Notes under the pieces: model-generated
What the model saw: only the letters and a program-made list of their open reading frames with translations
The model's database searches: none
What the model was told of the DNA's origin: nothing
Made by a program: the position numbers and the translations under genes
Assembly (NCBI GenBank): GCA_009694025.1
Contig: SHVZ01000034.1
Coordinates: 1 to 34,330 of the forward strand
Reading direction: 5' to 3'
DNA length: 34,330 bases
DNA from: Alphaproteobacteria bacterium
GTDB taxonomy: Bacteria > Pseudomonadota > Alphaproteobacteria > SHVZ01
Shown here: piece after piece, positions 9,816-20,426 of the stretch
Layout of the letters: each line of letters starts with the position of its first letter
How positions within the stretch are numbered: position 1 is the first letter of the stretch

Positions 9816-11180
9816 ATGGCATCCGCTGCTGAACAGCTTGCCGCGACGCTCAACTTCGGCGTCCTCGCCAAAGCTACGGAGCTGAAGAAGCGCATCTGGT
9901 TCACGCTCGGCGCGCTGATCGTCTATCGCCTCGGCACCTACATTCCGATACCCGGCATCGACCCGGTGGTCCTGGCCGAGATCTTCCGCCAGCAGCAAGG
10001 CGGCATCCTCGGCATGTTCGACATGTTCTCGGGCGGCGCGCTCGGGCGTATGACGATCTTCGCTCTCAACGTCATGCCCTGGGTCTCGGCCTCGATCATC
10101 GTCCAGCTGATGACCGCGGTCTCGCCTAAGCTTGAGCAGTTGAAGAAGGAAGGGCCGGCCGGCCAGAAGGTCATCAACCAGTACACCCGCTACGGCACGG
10201 TGATCCTCGCCTCGCTCCAGGCCTACGGCATTGCCATCGGCCTCGAAGGCACGCGCGGCTCGGTCGGCGGCGCGGTGATCGATCCCGGCCTCCTCTTCCG
10301 GGTCTCGACCGTGGTGACGCTGACCGGCGGTACCATGTTCCTGATGTGGCTCGGCGAGCAGATGACCCAGCGGGGCGTCGGCAACGGTCTCTCGGTCATC
10401 ATCATGGCGGGCATTGTCGCAGGCCTGCCGCAGGCGGTCGCGGCCACCCTCGAGCTCGGCCGTACCGGTGCGCTTTCAACCATCTTCATCGTCGTCCTCC
10501 TGGCGATGGCGGTCGGCGTCGTCTTCTTCGTGGTCTTCATCGAGCGCGCCCAGCGGCGCCTGATCGTCCAGTATCCCAAGCGCCAGGTCGGACAGCGGAT
10601 GTTCGGCGGCGAGAGCTCGCATCTGCCGCTCCGCCTCAACACCTCCGGCGTCATTCCGCCGATCTTCGCCTCCTCGCTCCTGCTGATGCCGACCACCATT
10701 GCCGGCTTCTCGGCGGTTCAGGGCGTCCAGGCGGGCGAGGGACCGAACGAAATCTTGAGCCTGATCGCCACATATCTTGCTCATGGCTCGCCGCTCTACA
10801 TGCTGTTGTACGTGGCGATGATCGCCTTCTTCGCGTTCTTCTACACGGCGATCGTCTTCAATCCGGAGGAGACCGCCGACAACCTGAAGCGCTATGGCGG
10901 CTTCATTCCGGGCATCCGTCCGGGCAAGAACACAGCCGACTACCTCGACTACATCCTTTCGCGCCTGACCGTCCTCGGCGCCGCTTACCTGTCGATCGTC
11001 TGCATCCTTCCGGAGATCCTGATTTCCAGGTTCGCGGTGCCGTTCTACTTCGGCGGCACCAGCCTGATGATCGTCGTCACCGTGACCATGGACGTGGTCG
11101 CGCAGATCCACGCCCACCTGGTCGCCCACCAGTACGAAGGCCTGATCAAGAAGGCGAAGCTGCGCGGGAGGAAGGGGTGA
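9816..11180 (+). CDS. secY: Protein translocase subunit SecY
   Basis: A 454-residue inner-membrane protein that forms the channel of the Sec translocon with SecE and SecG. About ten hydrophobic segments are visible. Diagnostic motifs: TYIPIPGID after the first helix, IFALNVMPWVSASIIVQL in helix 2, LNTSGVIPPIFASS in helix 7, and the cytoplasmic loop RYGGFIPGIRPG that contacts SecA and the ribosome. It is the last secretion gene of the spc operon. Its TGA stop overlaps the GTG start of adk (GTGA), the arrangement usual in alphaproteobacteria; no rpmJ lies between them or after it. Confidence 0.98.
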   Translation: MASAAEQLAATLNFGVLAKATELKKRIWFTLGALIVYRLGTYIPIPGIDPVVLAEIFRQQQGGILGMFDMFSGGALGRMTIFALNVMPWVSASIIVQLMTAVSPKLEQLKKEGPAGQKVINQYTRYGTVILASLQAYGIAIGLEGTRGSVGGAVIDPGLLFRVSTVVTLTGGTMFLMWLGEQMTQRGVGNGLSVIIMAGIVAGLPQAVAATLELGRTGALSTIFIVVLLAMAVGVVFFVVFIERAQRRLIVQYPKRQVGQRMFGGESSHLPLRLNTSGVIPPIFASSLLLMPTTIAGFSAVQGVQAGEGPNEILSLIATYLAHGSPLYMLLYVAMIAFFAFFYTAIVFNPEETADNLKRYGGFIPGIRPGKNTADYLDYILSRLTVLGAAYLSIVCILPEILISRFAVPFYFGGTSLMIVVTVTMDVVAQIHAHLVAHQYEGLIKKAKLRGRKG

Positions 11181-11824
11181 ACCATCTGATCCTCCTCGGC
11201 GCGCCCGGCGCGGGCAAGGGGACTCAGGCGCGGAAGCTCCAGGACGAGCGCGGCATCGTCCAGCTCTCGACCGGCGACATGCTGAGGGCGGCGGTCAAGT
11301 CGGGGAGCGAGATCGGCAAGAAAGCCAAGGCGATCATGGACGCCGGCAAGCTGGTCTCCGACGACATCATGATCGCCATGATCGAGGAGCGAGTCCAGCA
11401 GCCCGACTGCAAGAAGGGGTTCATCCTCGACGGCTTCCCCCGGACTGCGGCCCAGGCCGAGGCGCTGGATGCCATGCTGGCGAAGCTGGGTCTCGCACTC
11501 GACCACGTCATCGAGATGACGGTCGACGAGAAGATCCTGACCGAGCGCATCGTCGGCCGCTACACCTGCGCCAAGTGCGGGGCGGGCTACCACGACGCCT
11601 TCCAGAAGCCGAAGGTGGCGGGCGTCTGCGACGTCTGCGGAAGCCGCGAGTTCACCCGGCGGGCCGACGACAACGCTGAGACCGTGCGGACCCGGCTCGA
11701 CGCCTACCGCAAGCAGACCCAGCCGATCCTGCCCTACTATCGGACGAAGGGGATCCTCAAGTCGGTCGACGGCATGGCCGAGATCGACGACGTGGCCCGG
11801 CAGATCAGTGCGATCTTAGATTAG
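11177..11824 (+). CDS. adk: Adenylate kinase, zinc-LID type
   Basis: Catalyses ATP + AMP to 2 ADP in the cytosol. The P-loop is GAPGAGKGT (residues 8-16), followed by the STGDMLR AMP-binding segment and GFILDGFPRT. The protein is the long form (215 residues), and its LID carries CAKC and CDVC pairs spaced for a structural zinc. GTG at 11177 is chosen because it puts the P-loop at the usual distance from the N-terminus and overlaps the secY stop by four bases; an upstream open frame lies inside secY. It is followed by a gene-free 191-base region that carries the promoter of the next operon. Confidence 0.97.
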   Translation: MNHLILLGAPGAGKGTQARKLQDERGIVQLSTGDMLRAAVKSGSEIGKKAKAIMDAGKLVSDDIMIAMIEERVQQPDCKKGFILDGFPRTAAQAEALDAMLAKLGLALDHVIEMTVDEKILTERIVGRYTCAKCGAGYHDAFQKPKVAGVCDVCGSREFTRRADDNAETVRTRLDAYRKQTQPILPYYRTKGILKSVDGMAEIDDVARQISAILD

Positions 11825-11885
11825 AACAATTCTGAGGAGAGCGCGGAGGCGAAGCTAAGGTACGAGATTCCAGGGTTTGAGACCG

Positions 11886-11913
11886 TTGACAGGCAAGGGT
11901 GCGTGTTTATAAT
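11886..11913 (+). promoter_or_regulatory. Consensus sigma-70 promoter for rpsM-rpsK-rpoA-rplQ
   Basis: TTGACA at 11886-11891 and TATAAT at 11908-11913 are both exact consensus hexamers, separated by 16 bases. The predicted start of transcription, around 11919-11921, leaves a leader of about 95 bases before rpsM. It would let the alpha operon be transcribed independently of the spc operon upstream. Inferred from sequence only. Confidence 0.85.
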
Positions 11914-11920
11914 CGCGCCC

Positions 11921-11961
11921 CTTGGCGCTTTCGGCGGCCGAGCGGGTCCGTGCGTGCCAAG
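11921..11961 (+). promoter_or_regulatory. Predicted hairpin at the 5' end of the alpha-operon leader
   Basis: CTTGGCGC (11921-11928) can pair with GCGTGCCAAG-derived bases at 11954-11961 (six Watson-Crick pairs, one G-U, one more C-G), with a small inner TCGG/CCGA stem at 11931-11941. The stem would form almost at the predicted transcript start. It might stabilise the mRNA or bind a ribosomal protein. No known family is recognised. Confidence 0.4.
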
Positions 11962-12015
11962 TTTGCGCCCTTTCCGAGCTTAAATCGACCGTTGCGATCT
12001 TAAGGAGATCCGAGC

Positions 12016-12384
<369 letters not shown>

Positions 12385-12443
12385 GGGCCTCCTAGGCTCG
12401 ATCGCCGCTCCTAAGGCGGCTGGAAGGATTTGAGGAAGAGATC

Positions 12444-12836
12444 ATGGTGAAACAGGCCGCAGGGCGCGCGCGGCGCCGCGAACGGAAGAACATCACCTCC
12501 GGCGTCGCGCATGTGAACGCGTCGTTCAACAACACGATGATCACCATCACCGATGCGCAGGGCAACACCATCGCCTGGTCGTCTTCGGGTTCTCTGGGAT
12601 TCAAAGGCAGCCGGAAATCGACCCCCTACGCCGCCCAGGTCGCGGCCGAGGATGCCGGCAAGAAGGCGATGGAGCACGGTGTCCGCACCATCGAGGTCGA
12701 AGTCAAGGGTCCAGGCTCGGGCCGCGAGTCGGCGCTGCGCGCGCTGCAGGCGGTGGGCTTCCAGATCACCTCGATCCGAGACGTAACGCCGATCCCGCAC
12801 AATGGTTGCCGGCCGCCCAAGCGCCGGCGCGTCTGA
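12444..12836 (+). CDS. rpsK: 30S ribosomal protein S11
   Basis: The 130-residue protein contains [18 protein letters not shown] near the N-terminus and ends with the near-invariant [19 protein letters not shown]11 forms part of the platform and the mRNA exit channel. Starts 59 bases after rpsM, with GAGGAAGAG as ribosome-binding region. Confidence 0.98.
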   Translation: MVKQAAGRARRRERKNITSGVAHVNASFNNTMITITDAQGNTIAWSSSGSLGFKGSRKSTPYAAQVAAEDAGKKAMEHGVRTIEVEVKGPGSGRESALRALQAVGFQITSIRDVTPIPHNGCRPPKRRRV

Positions 12837-12888
12837 GGGGCCCTAACCCGGCTCCAAGCGTCGTATCCCGCATGATGGGCAGGGCCCC
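12837..12888 (+). promoter_or_regulatory. Inverted repeat between rpsK and rpoA
   Basis: GGGGCCCT at 12837-12844, immediately after the rpsK stop, is perfectly complementary to AGGGCCCC at 12881-12888, with a 36-base loop. No T-run follows, so it is not a standard intrinsic terminator. It could be an mRNA processing or stability element, or an RNA structure modulating rpoA expression. Function is inferred. Confidence 0.5.
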
Positions 12889-12924
12889 CAAAGGTCTTGC
12901 CCCCGGTCGTCGAGAGGTCCGTCC

Positions 12925-13941
12925 GTGATCCAGAAGAATTGGCAAGCCCTGATCAAGCCGAACAAGCTCAACGTCGAAGCTGTCGGTGAATCCAAGCGCA
13001 TCGCCACCATCGTCGCCGAGCCGCTCGAGCGCGGCTTCGGTCTGACGCTCGGCAATGCGCTCCGTCGTGTCCTCCTGTCCTCGCTGCGGGGAGCCGCCGT
13101 CACGTCGATCCAGATCGACGGCGTGCTGCACGAATTCTCCTCGATCCCGGGCGTGCGTGAGGACGTGACCGACATCGTTCTCAACGTGAAGTCGTTGGGT
13201 CTCAAGATGCACGGCGAGGGGCCGAAGCGGATGCGCCTCAAGGCCTCTGGCCCGGGCGAGATCACCGCTGGCATGATCGAGACCGGCCATGACATCGAAA
13301 TCATGGACCCGAACCTGGTGCTCTGCACGCTCGACCGCGGCGCCAAGCTGTCGATGGAGTTCGTGGTCGAGAACGGGAAGGGCTACATCCCGGCCTCGGC
13401 CAGCCGCGCCGAGGACGCGCCGATCGGCCTCATCCCGGTCGACGCCCTCTACAGCCCGGTCCGCAAGGTTTCCTACAGGGTCGAGAACGCCCGCGTCGGC
13501 CAGATGACCGACTACGACAAGCTGTCGCTGTCGGTCGAGACCAACGGCGCGGTCACGCCCGAGGACTCGGTGGCTCTGGCAGCCCGCATCCTCCAGGACC
13601 AGCTCCAGCTCTTCATCAACTTCGAGGAGCCGCAGGCGGCCGTGGTCGAAGACCGTGCCGCCGACCTGCCGTTCAACAAGAACCTGCTCCGCAAGGTCGA
13701 CGAGCTCGAGCTGTCGGTCCGCTCGGCCAACTGCCTCAAGAACGACAACATCGTCTATATCGGCGACCTCGTGCAGAAGACCGAGCAGGAGATGCTGCGC
13801 ACGCCGAATTTCGGCCGGAAGTCGCTGAACGAGATCAAGGAAGTGCTGGCGCAGATGGGTCTGCACCTCGGCATGGAGGTCCCGAACTGGCCGCCGGAGA
13901 ACATCGAGGAGCTGGCGAAGCGCCTCGAGGAACCGTTCTAA
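12925..13941 (+). CDS. rpoA: DNA-directed RNA polymerase alpha subunit (GTG start)
   Basis: The 338-residue product starts [15 protein letters not shown], has the dimerisation domain with [18 protein letters not shown] (about residues 35-52), a linker near residue 235, and the DNA- and activator-binding C-terminal domain. In the latter, [12 protein letters not shown] (about 262-273) includes the arginine corresponding to Arg265 of E. coli, and [16 protein letters not shown] forms the helix-hairpin-helix. The C-terminal sequence ends [21 protein letters not shown] at 12925 has GAGAGGT six bases upstream. Identification is certain. Confidence 0.98.
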   Translation: MIQKNWQALIKPNKLNVEAVGESKRIATIVAEPLERGFGLTLGNALRRVLLSSLRGAAVTSIQIDGVLHEFSSIPGVREDVTDIVLNVKSLGLKMHGEGPKRMRLKASGPGEITAGMIETGHDIEIMDPNLVLCTLDRGAKLSMEFVVENGKGYIPASASRAEDAPIGLIPVDALYSPVRKVSYRVENARVGQMTDYDKLSLSVETNGAVTPEDSVALAARILQDQLQLFINFEEPQAAVVEDRAADLPFNKNLLRKVDELELSVRSANCLKNDNIVYIGDLVQKTEQEMLRTPNFGRKSLNEIKEVLAQMGLHLGMEVPNWPPENIEELAKRLEEPF

Positions 13942-13973
13942 GGCGGACGGTCTTGAGGGGATAGGAGACTAGA

Positions 13974-14396
13974 ATGCGTCACAACATGTCCGGCCGGAGC
14001 TTCAGCCGGCAGTCGGGCCACCGCAAGGCCATGTTCAAGAACCTGGCCCAGGCTCTGATCAAGCACGAGCAGATCACCACGACGCTGCCGAAGGCGAAGG
14101 ATCTTCGCCCGGTGGCCGAGAAGCTGATCACGCTCGGCAAGCGGGGCTCGCTGCATGCCCGTCGGCAGGCCTACGCGGCGCTCCGCGACGAGGCCGCGAC
14201 CAAGAAGCTGTTCGACGTGCTGGGTCCGCGCTATGCCGCCCGCAAGGGCGGCTACACCCGCGTGCTCAAGGCCGGGTTCCGCTACGGCGACGCCGCGGCG
14301 ATGGCCGTGATCGAGCTGGTCGACCGTGACACCGAAGCCAAGGGGCTCGATTCCGGCCCAGTCCAGGTCACGGACGAGGCGCCGGCCGCGGCCTGA
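13974..14396 (+). CDS. rplQ: 50S ribosomal protein L17
   Basis: A 140-residue L17: the conserved first half reads [20 protein letters not shown] and [20 protein letters not shown], then the body ends [25 protein letters not shown], followed by a short acidic, Ala-rich tail. L17 is located near the tunnel exit on the 50S. Last gene of the ribosomal cluster; AGGAGA precedes the ATG. Confidence 0.97.
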   Translation: MRHNMSGRSFSRQSGHRKAMFKNLAQALIKHEQITTTLPKAKDLRPVAEKLITLGKRGSLHARRQAYAALRDEAATKKLFDVLGPRYAARKGGYTRVLKAGFRYGDAAAMAVIELVDRDTEAKGLDSGPVQVTDEAPAAA

Positions 14397-14422
14397 CCCT
14401 CGTCGGCGAGCCAAGGTTTCCG

Positions 14423-14455
14423 AGGGGCGGGCTCAAGGCCCGCCCTTCGTCTTTT
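14423..14455 (+). terminator. Intrinsic terminator closing the ribosomal cluster
   Basis: GGGCGGGC (14425-14432) pairs with GCCCGCCC (14438-14445) around a 5-base loop; A-U and G-U pairs extend the stem at its base. A CTTTT tract follows at 14451-14455. Position, 27 bases after the rplQ stop, fits the end of the alpha operon. Confidence 0.8.
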
Positions 14456-14535
14456 CGGCGGCTGCCGGGATGACAAGTTGGGACGCCTGCGACAGACTGA
14501 ACGGCGTCCGGGCCTCGGTCTGAAGAGCCCGGGTC

Positions 14536-14542
14536 AAGGAGG
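14536..14542 (+). promoter_or_regulatory. Shine-Dalgarno deciding a TTG start for the aldo/keto reductase
   Basis: AAGGAGG lies five bases before TTG at 14548. A short GC hairpin (CCGGGC 14508-14513 with GCCCGG 14527-14532) sits just upstream and could affect access to the site. Confidence 0.7.
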
Positions 14543-14547
14543 TTCCC

Positions 14548-15465
14548 TTGCAGATAACTCGCCGCGACGCGCTCGTCGGGCTCGCCCGAACGACGGCAGC
14601 GCTGCTTCTCGCCGGGGATGTCCGCGCCCAGGGCGCGCCCTTGATCCGCCGGACGATCCCGTCATCGGGCGAGACAATGCCGGTCATCGGGCTCGGCACG
14701 GCGCGTCGCTACGAGGCGGCCTCGACCGCCGCCGACCTGGCGCCGCTCCGCGACACCCTCCGCCGCTTGAAGCAGGTGGGCGCCACGGTGATCGACTCCT
14801 CGCCCACCTACGGCACCGCCGAGGCGGTGGTCGGCGACCTGGTCGACGAGCTCAAGATCCGCGACGGTCTCTTCCTCGCGACCAAGGTCAGCATCGGCGG
14901 GCGTGAGGCCGGAATCCAGCAGATCGAGCAGTCCTTCAAGAAATACAAGACGCCCAAGCTCGACCTGATTGCGGTCCACAATCTCCGGGACACCGACGCC
15001 CATCTGAAGACGCTGCGCGACCTGAAGCAGGCCGGGCGCATCCGCTACATCGGCATCACCTCCTCCTTCGAGAACCAATACGTGGACTTCGAAGCGGTAA
15101 TGAAGCGCGAGACCCTGGACTTCATCCAGATCGACTACGCCCTCGACAACCGCAACGCCGATGAGCGCCTGCTGCCGCTGGCGAAGGACCGCGGCATGGG
15201 CGTGATGACCAACCTGCCTTTCGGTCGCGGGCGCCTGTTCAACGCGGTTCAGGGAAAGCCGTTGCCGACATGGGCGGCCGAGTTCGATTGCAAGACCTGG
15301 GCGCAGTTCTTCCTCAAATACATCGTCGGCCACGAGGCGGTGACCTGCGCCATTCCCGGCATGGCCAAGGCCGAATACGTCGACGACAACATCGGCGCCG
15401 CCCAGGGGCGCCTGCCGGACGCGGCGATGCGCAAGCGCATGGAGGCCTTCATCGATGCCGCCTGA
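14548..15465 (+). CDS. Aldo/keto reductase with a Tat-type signal peptide
   Basis: The 305-residue product begins with a twin-arginine signal: TRRDALV (4-10), a hydrophobic stretch, and a likely cleavage after VRA near residue 27. The mature part is an aldo/keto reductase barrel. The catalytic tetrad of the family is visible: Asp83 (VIDSSPTYG), Tyr88, Lys113 (ATKV) and His144 (AVHN). Export through Tat fits a protein folded around NADP(H) in the cytoplasm. The substrate cannot be told from sequence. TTG at 14548 is chosen for its Shine-Dalgarno and because it includes the signal. The gene overlaps the following translocase-like gene by 11 bases, so the two are probably one operon, starting after the ribosomal terminator; no clear promoter was found. 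Confidence 0.88.
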   Translation: MQITRRDALVGLARTTAALLLAGDVRAQGAPLIRRTIPSSGETMPVIGLGTARRYEAASTAADLAPLRDTLRRLKQVGATVIDSSPTYGTAEAVVGDLVDELKIRDGLFLATKVSIGGREAGIQQIEQSFKKYKTPKLDLIAVHNLRDTDAHLKTLRDLKQAGRIRYIGITSSFENQYVDFEAVMKRETLDFIQIDYALDNRNADERLLPLAKDRGMGVMTNLPFGRGRLFNAVQGKPLPTWAAEFDCKTWAQFFLKYIVGHEAVTCAIPGMAKAEYVDDNIGAAQGRLPDAAMRKRMEAFIDAA

Positions 15466-16804
15466 GGCGGGAGAAGGGCCCGTCTACCGGCTGCTCCGCC
15501 GCGCGGTCGACATCCGGCCCGCGGAGCTCCCCGCCCTCGGCTGGTCGATCCTCTACGTCTTCGCGGTCCTCTCCGCCTACTACGTGATCCGTCCGATCCG
15601 CGACGAGATGGGCGTGCAGGGCGGCGTCAACAACCTGCAATGGCTGTTCACCGGCACGCTCCTGGCGATGCTGGCGGTCAACCCGCCCTTCGCCGCCCTG
15701 GTCCGGCGCCTGCCGCGGGAACGCTTCATCGCCGTCGCCTACCGCTTCTTCATGGCGAACCTGCTGGTCTTCATGGTGCTGCTCGCGCTCTCGACCGAAA
15801 CGCAGAACGTCTGGCTCGGCCGCGCTTTCTTCGTCTGGACCTCGGTGTTCAACCTGTTCGTGGTCTCGGTGTTCTGGGCGCTGATGGTCGACGTCTTCGA
15901 TTCCGGGCAAGGGAAGCGCCTTTTCGGCCTGATCGCCGCCGGAGCCACGGTCGGCGCCATCCTCGGATCGAGCCTCACCGCCTCGATGGTGCAGAGCGTC
16001 GGCTCGACCGTGCTGCTCGTCGCCTCGATCCTGCTGCTCGAGCTGGCGGTCTTCAGCGTTCGCCGCCTCTCGCGCCTGGCCGAGGGGTTGCGTCGGGAGC
16101 CGGGCGCGTCGCCGGCCGAGGCGCCGATCGGCGGTGGCGTCCTCGCCGGCCTGACCCACACGCTCCGCTCGCCCTATCTCCTCAACATCGGCGTTTACAT
16201 CCTCCTCTACGCCATCACCTCGACCTTCCTCTATTTCCAGCAGGCGCAGATCGCCGCCGACGCCTTCACCGACCGGGCGGCGCGCACCGCCTTCTTCGCC
16301 CGCATCGATCTCCTGGTGAACGTGCTGACGCTGGTGATCCAGATCTTTCTGACCAGCCGCATCCTGGGGGCGCTCGGGGTCGCGCTCACGCTCGCGGCTC
16401 TGCCGCTGTTCAACGTGATCGGCTTCGCCACCTTGTCGATGGTGCCGGTCGTCGGTGCCCTGGTGGCCTTCCAGGTGGCGCGCCGGGTCGGCAACTTCGC
16501 GCTCGCGCGTCCGACCCGCGAGATCCTGTTCACCGTCGTTACGCGCGAGGACAAGTACAAGGCCAAGAATTTCATCGACACCGTGGTTTACCGCGCCGGC
16601 GACCAGATCGGCAGCTGGGCCTATGCCTTGCTCGTCTTCCTTGGCCTCGGCATGACCGGGATCTCGATCGTGGCGGTGCCGCTATCCGTCGCTTGGGTGA
16701 TGTCCAGCCTCTGGCTCGGGCGGCGGCAGGAGGAAAGGGCCCGAGACGACACGGTCGCCCCGGAGCGCACGCCGGCCCTGGCGGGGACCGGCGGGGCGGG
16801 CTGA
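15455..16804 (+). CDS. Membrane transporter related to the ATP/ADP translocase (NTT/Tlc) group of the MFS
   Basis: A 449-residue polytopic protein with about 11-12 hydrophobic segments. It shows motifs I associate with the nucleotide translocase-like family: YYVIRPIRDEMGV in the first helix region, LFGLIAAGATVGAILGS about a third of the way in, and REILFTVVTREDKYKAKNF followed by DTVVYRAGDQIG in the last third. Parasite members exchange ATP for ADP; in free-living bacteria the substrate of such proteins is unknown, so energy import should not be assumed. The cytoplasmic tail is polar and low-complexity. It overlaps the aldo/keto reductase gene by 11 bases. A general MFS assignment is the safe fallback. 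Confidence 0.75.
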   Translation: MPPEAGEGPVYRLLRRAVDIRPAELPALGWSILYVFAVLSAYYVIRPIRDEMGVQGGVNNLQWLFTGTLLAMLAVNPPFAALVRRLPRERFIAVAYRFFMANLLVFMVLLALSTETQNVWLGRAFFVWTSVFNLFVVSVFWALMVDVFDSGQGKRLFGLIAAGATVGAILGSSLTASMVQSVGSTVLLVASILLLELAVFSVRRLSRLAEGLRREPGASPAEAPIGGGVLAGLTHTLRSPYLLNIGVYILLYAITSTFLYFQQAQIAADAFTDRAARTAFFARIDLLVNVLTLVIQIFLTSRILGALGVALTLAALPLFNVIGFATLSMVPVVGALVAFQVARRVGNFALARPTREILFTVVTREDKYKAKNFIDTVVYRAGDQIGSWAYALLVFLGLGMTGISIVAVPLSVAWVMSSLWLGRRQEERARDDTVAPERTPALAGTGGAG

Positions 16805-16852
16805 ACCCGAGGCCCCTGGGAAGGCCGGGCCCGGCGCACTACATTCGACCCC

Positions 16853-18264
<1,412 letters not shown>

Positions 18265-18268
<4 letters not shown>

Positions 18269-19569
18269 GCCAGGCTGGCCTGTTCGAGGCCTCGGCGCCG
18301 CGGCCGCTCGCCGATCGGCTCCGTCCGAAGCGGCTCGAAGAGGTCGCGGGCCAGGACCACCTGATCGGATCGGAGGGCCCGGTCGGGCGTATGGTCGCCT
18401 CCGGCCGGCTCGCCTCGATGGTCCTCTGGGGACCGCCGGGCACGGGCAAGACCACCATCGCGCGCCTGCTGGCCGACGCGACCGACCTCCATTTCGAGCC
18501 GTTGTCGGCCGTCTTCTCCGGCGTCGCCGACCTCCGCAAGGTGTTCGAAGCCGCGAAGGGCCGTCGCGCCTCCGGCCGCGGCACCCTCCTCTTCGTCGAC
18601 GAGATCCATCGCTTCAACCGCTCCCAGCAGGACGGCTTCCTTCCCTATGTCGAGGACGGCACGGTGACGCTGATCGGCGCCACCACCGAGAACCCGTCCT
18701 TCGAGTTGAACGCGGCGCTGCTCTCGCGCTGCCAGGTCTTCGTCTTGAAGCGTCTGGACGACGCGGCGCTGGAGGCCCTGCTCGCAAAGGCCGAAGCCGA
18801 TCTCGGCCGGAAGCTGCCGCTCACCGCGGAGGCCCGCGACGCCCTCAAGGCCATGGCCGACGGCGACGGCCGCTTCCTCTTCAACCTGGTCGACGAGATC
18901 GAGCGCCTGCCGGCGGACGCCATGCTGGATGGGCCGAAGCTGATGGCGACGGTGCAGCGCCGCGCCCCGGTCTACGACAAGGATAGCGAGGGCCACTACA
19001 ACCTGATCAGCGCGCTGCACAAGTCGATGCGCGGCTCCGACGCCGACGCGGCGCTCTACTGGCTCGCCCGCATGCTCGCCGGCGGCGAGGATCCGCGCTA
19101 CATCGCGCGCCGGGTGGTGCGCTTCGCCGTCGAGGACGTCGGCCTCGCCGATCCCGAGGCGGTGCATCAGGCGATGGCCGGCTGGGACGTCTACGAGCGG
19201 CTGGGGTCGCCGGAGGGGGAGCTGGCGATCGCCCAGGCGGTGATCTATCTGGCGACGGCGCCGAAGTCGAACGCCGCCTACACCGCCTACGGCGCGGCGA
19301 TGCGCTCGGCCAAGGAGACGGGCTCGCTGATGCCGCCGATGCACATCCTGAACGCGCCGACCAAGCTCATGAAGACCCTCGGCTACGGCAGGGACTACGC
19401 CTACGACCACGATACCGAGGAGGGTTTCTCCGGCCGCAACTACTTCCCGGACGGCATGAGCCGTCGCGAGTTCTATCAGCCGGTCGAGCGCGGCTTCGAG
19501 CGCGAGGTCAAGAAGCGACTCGACTACTGGGCGAAACTGCGCGAGCGCAAAGCCGGCGAGGGCGGGTGA
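18265..19569 (+). CDS. rarA: Replication-associated recombination protein A (MgsA/WRNIP1-type AAA+ ATPase)
   Basis: The 434-residue protein carries Walker A GPPGTGKT (residues 56-63), Walker B LLFVDEIH (108-115), sensor 1 GATTENPS and the C-terminal tetramerisation region with MHILNAPTKLMKTLGYG and GRNYFPDGM. RarA acts at stalled replication forks together with SSB and RecA. GTG at 18265 is chosen: it overlaps the protease stop as GTGA and gives the MSQAGLFEASAPRPLADRLRP N-terminus usual in the family; a longer open frame upstream is inside the protease gene. The order rplQ-protease-rarA recurs in alphaproteobacteria. Confidence 0.95.
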
Positions 19570-20414
19570 GCTTCACCCGCTTCGCCGCCCTCGACTGGTC
19601 CGGCGCCCGTCGAGCGAACGGCATCGCCATCGCCGTCTGCGCGCCCGGACGGGGAGCGCCCCGTCTGGTCGCTTGCCCTGATGGCCGCCGTTGGTCGCGC
19701 CTCCAGGCGCTGGAATGGGTGACGGCTCTTATCGCCCGCGAGCGTGTGCTGGTCGGCTTCGACTTCGCCTTCTCGCTGCCCTTCAGCAGGGCCCGACGCT
19801 ATTTCGGCCGCCCCGATCCCTCGGTCCGTGACCTCTGGGCCCTGGTCGACGGGCTCGGCGGCGACGCGCACGACCTGTGGGGCGGCGGCTTCGCCGCCGA
19901 TCCACGCTTCGCCCCGGACTTCTGGCGGGCCGGGCCGCGGCCTCCCGGCTATGTCGAGCCGCACCGGCCGACGGAGGTGGCCTGCCGGGCGGCCGGCCTG
20001 GGCGCGCCTGAGAGCCCCTACAAGCTGATCGGCGCCAAGCAGGTGGGGTTGGGAGCACTCGCCGGCATGCGCGTGCTCCGCCGCCTCCAAGCGGCGGCAG
20101 CGGTCTGGCCCTTCGACGGCGATGCCGGCCGCCCGGTTCTGGCCGAAATCTACCCTCGGCTTTTCCTCAGGCGGGCCGGCGCCGGGAACGCCAAGATCCG
20201 AGACTGGGGCGACCTTGGGGCCGCCCTGGCTGCGCTGGGATCGCGCTCGCCGGTGGCCGGACCGATGCCGCCCTCGGACCACGACACCGATGCCCTGGTC
20301 GCCGCAGCCGGCCTGAGGGCCCTTGCAGGGGCGGGCGGGGTATGGGATGCCCCGCGTCACGACAACGAGGCGTTGAGGCGGGAAGGATGGATCTTCGGGG
20401 TGCCACGGCCATGA
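19566..20414 (+). CDS. Predicted RNase H-fold protein, DUF429-like
   Basis: A 282-residue cytosolic protein of uncertain function. It has the spacing of an RNase H-like fold: Asp10 in FAALDWSG on the first strand, Asp66 in VGFDFAFSLP, a Glu in AEIYPRLF, and a late acidic cluster SDHDTDALVAAAGLRA, ending REGWIFGV. This resembles DUF429 and related predicted nucleases, but no biochemical role is established for them, and I have not confirmed family membership. GTG at 19566 overlaps the rarA stop by four bases, so it is probably translated with rarA. In several alphaproteobacteria, as I recall, crcB occupies this position between rarA and rluC. Confidence 0.6.
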   Translation: MSFTRFAALDWSGARRANGIAIAVCAPGRGAPRLVACPDGRRWSRLQALEWVTALIARERVLVGFDFAFSLPFSRARRYFGRPDPSVRDLWALVDGLGGDAHDLWGGGFAADPRFAPDFWRAGPRPPGYVEPHRPTEVACRAAGLGAPESPYKLIGAKQVGLGALAGMRVLRRLQAAAAVWPFDGDAGRPVLAEIYPRLFLRRAGAGNAKIRDWGDLGAALAALGSRSPVAGPMPPSDHDTDALVAAAGLRALAGAGGVWDAPRHDNEALRREGWIFGVPRP

Positions 20415-20426
20415 GGGCGTCGGGCG

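Noticed and set aside
11162-11176. Search for rpmJ after secY and rpsD in the alpha operon
   Set aside because: Neither is present; their absence is the usual alphaproteobacterial arrangement and not a deletion.
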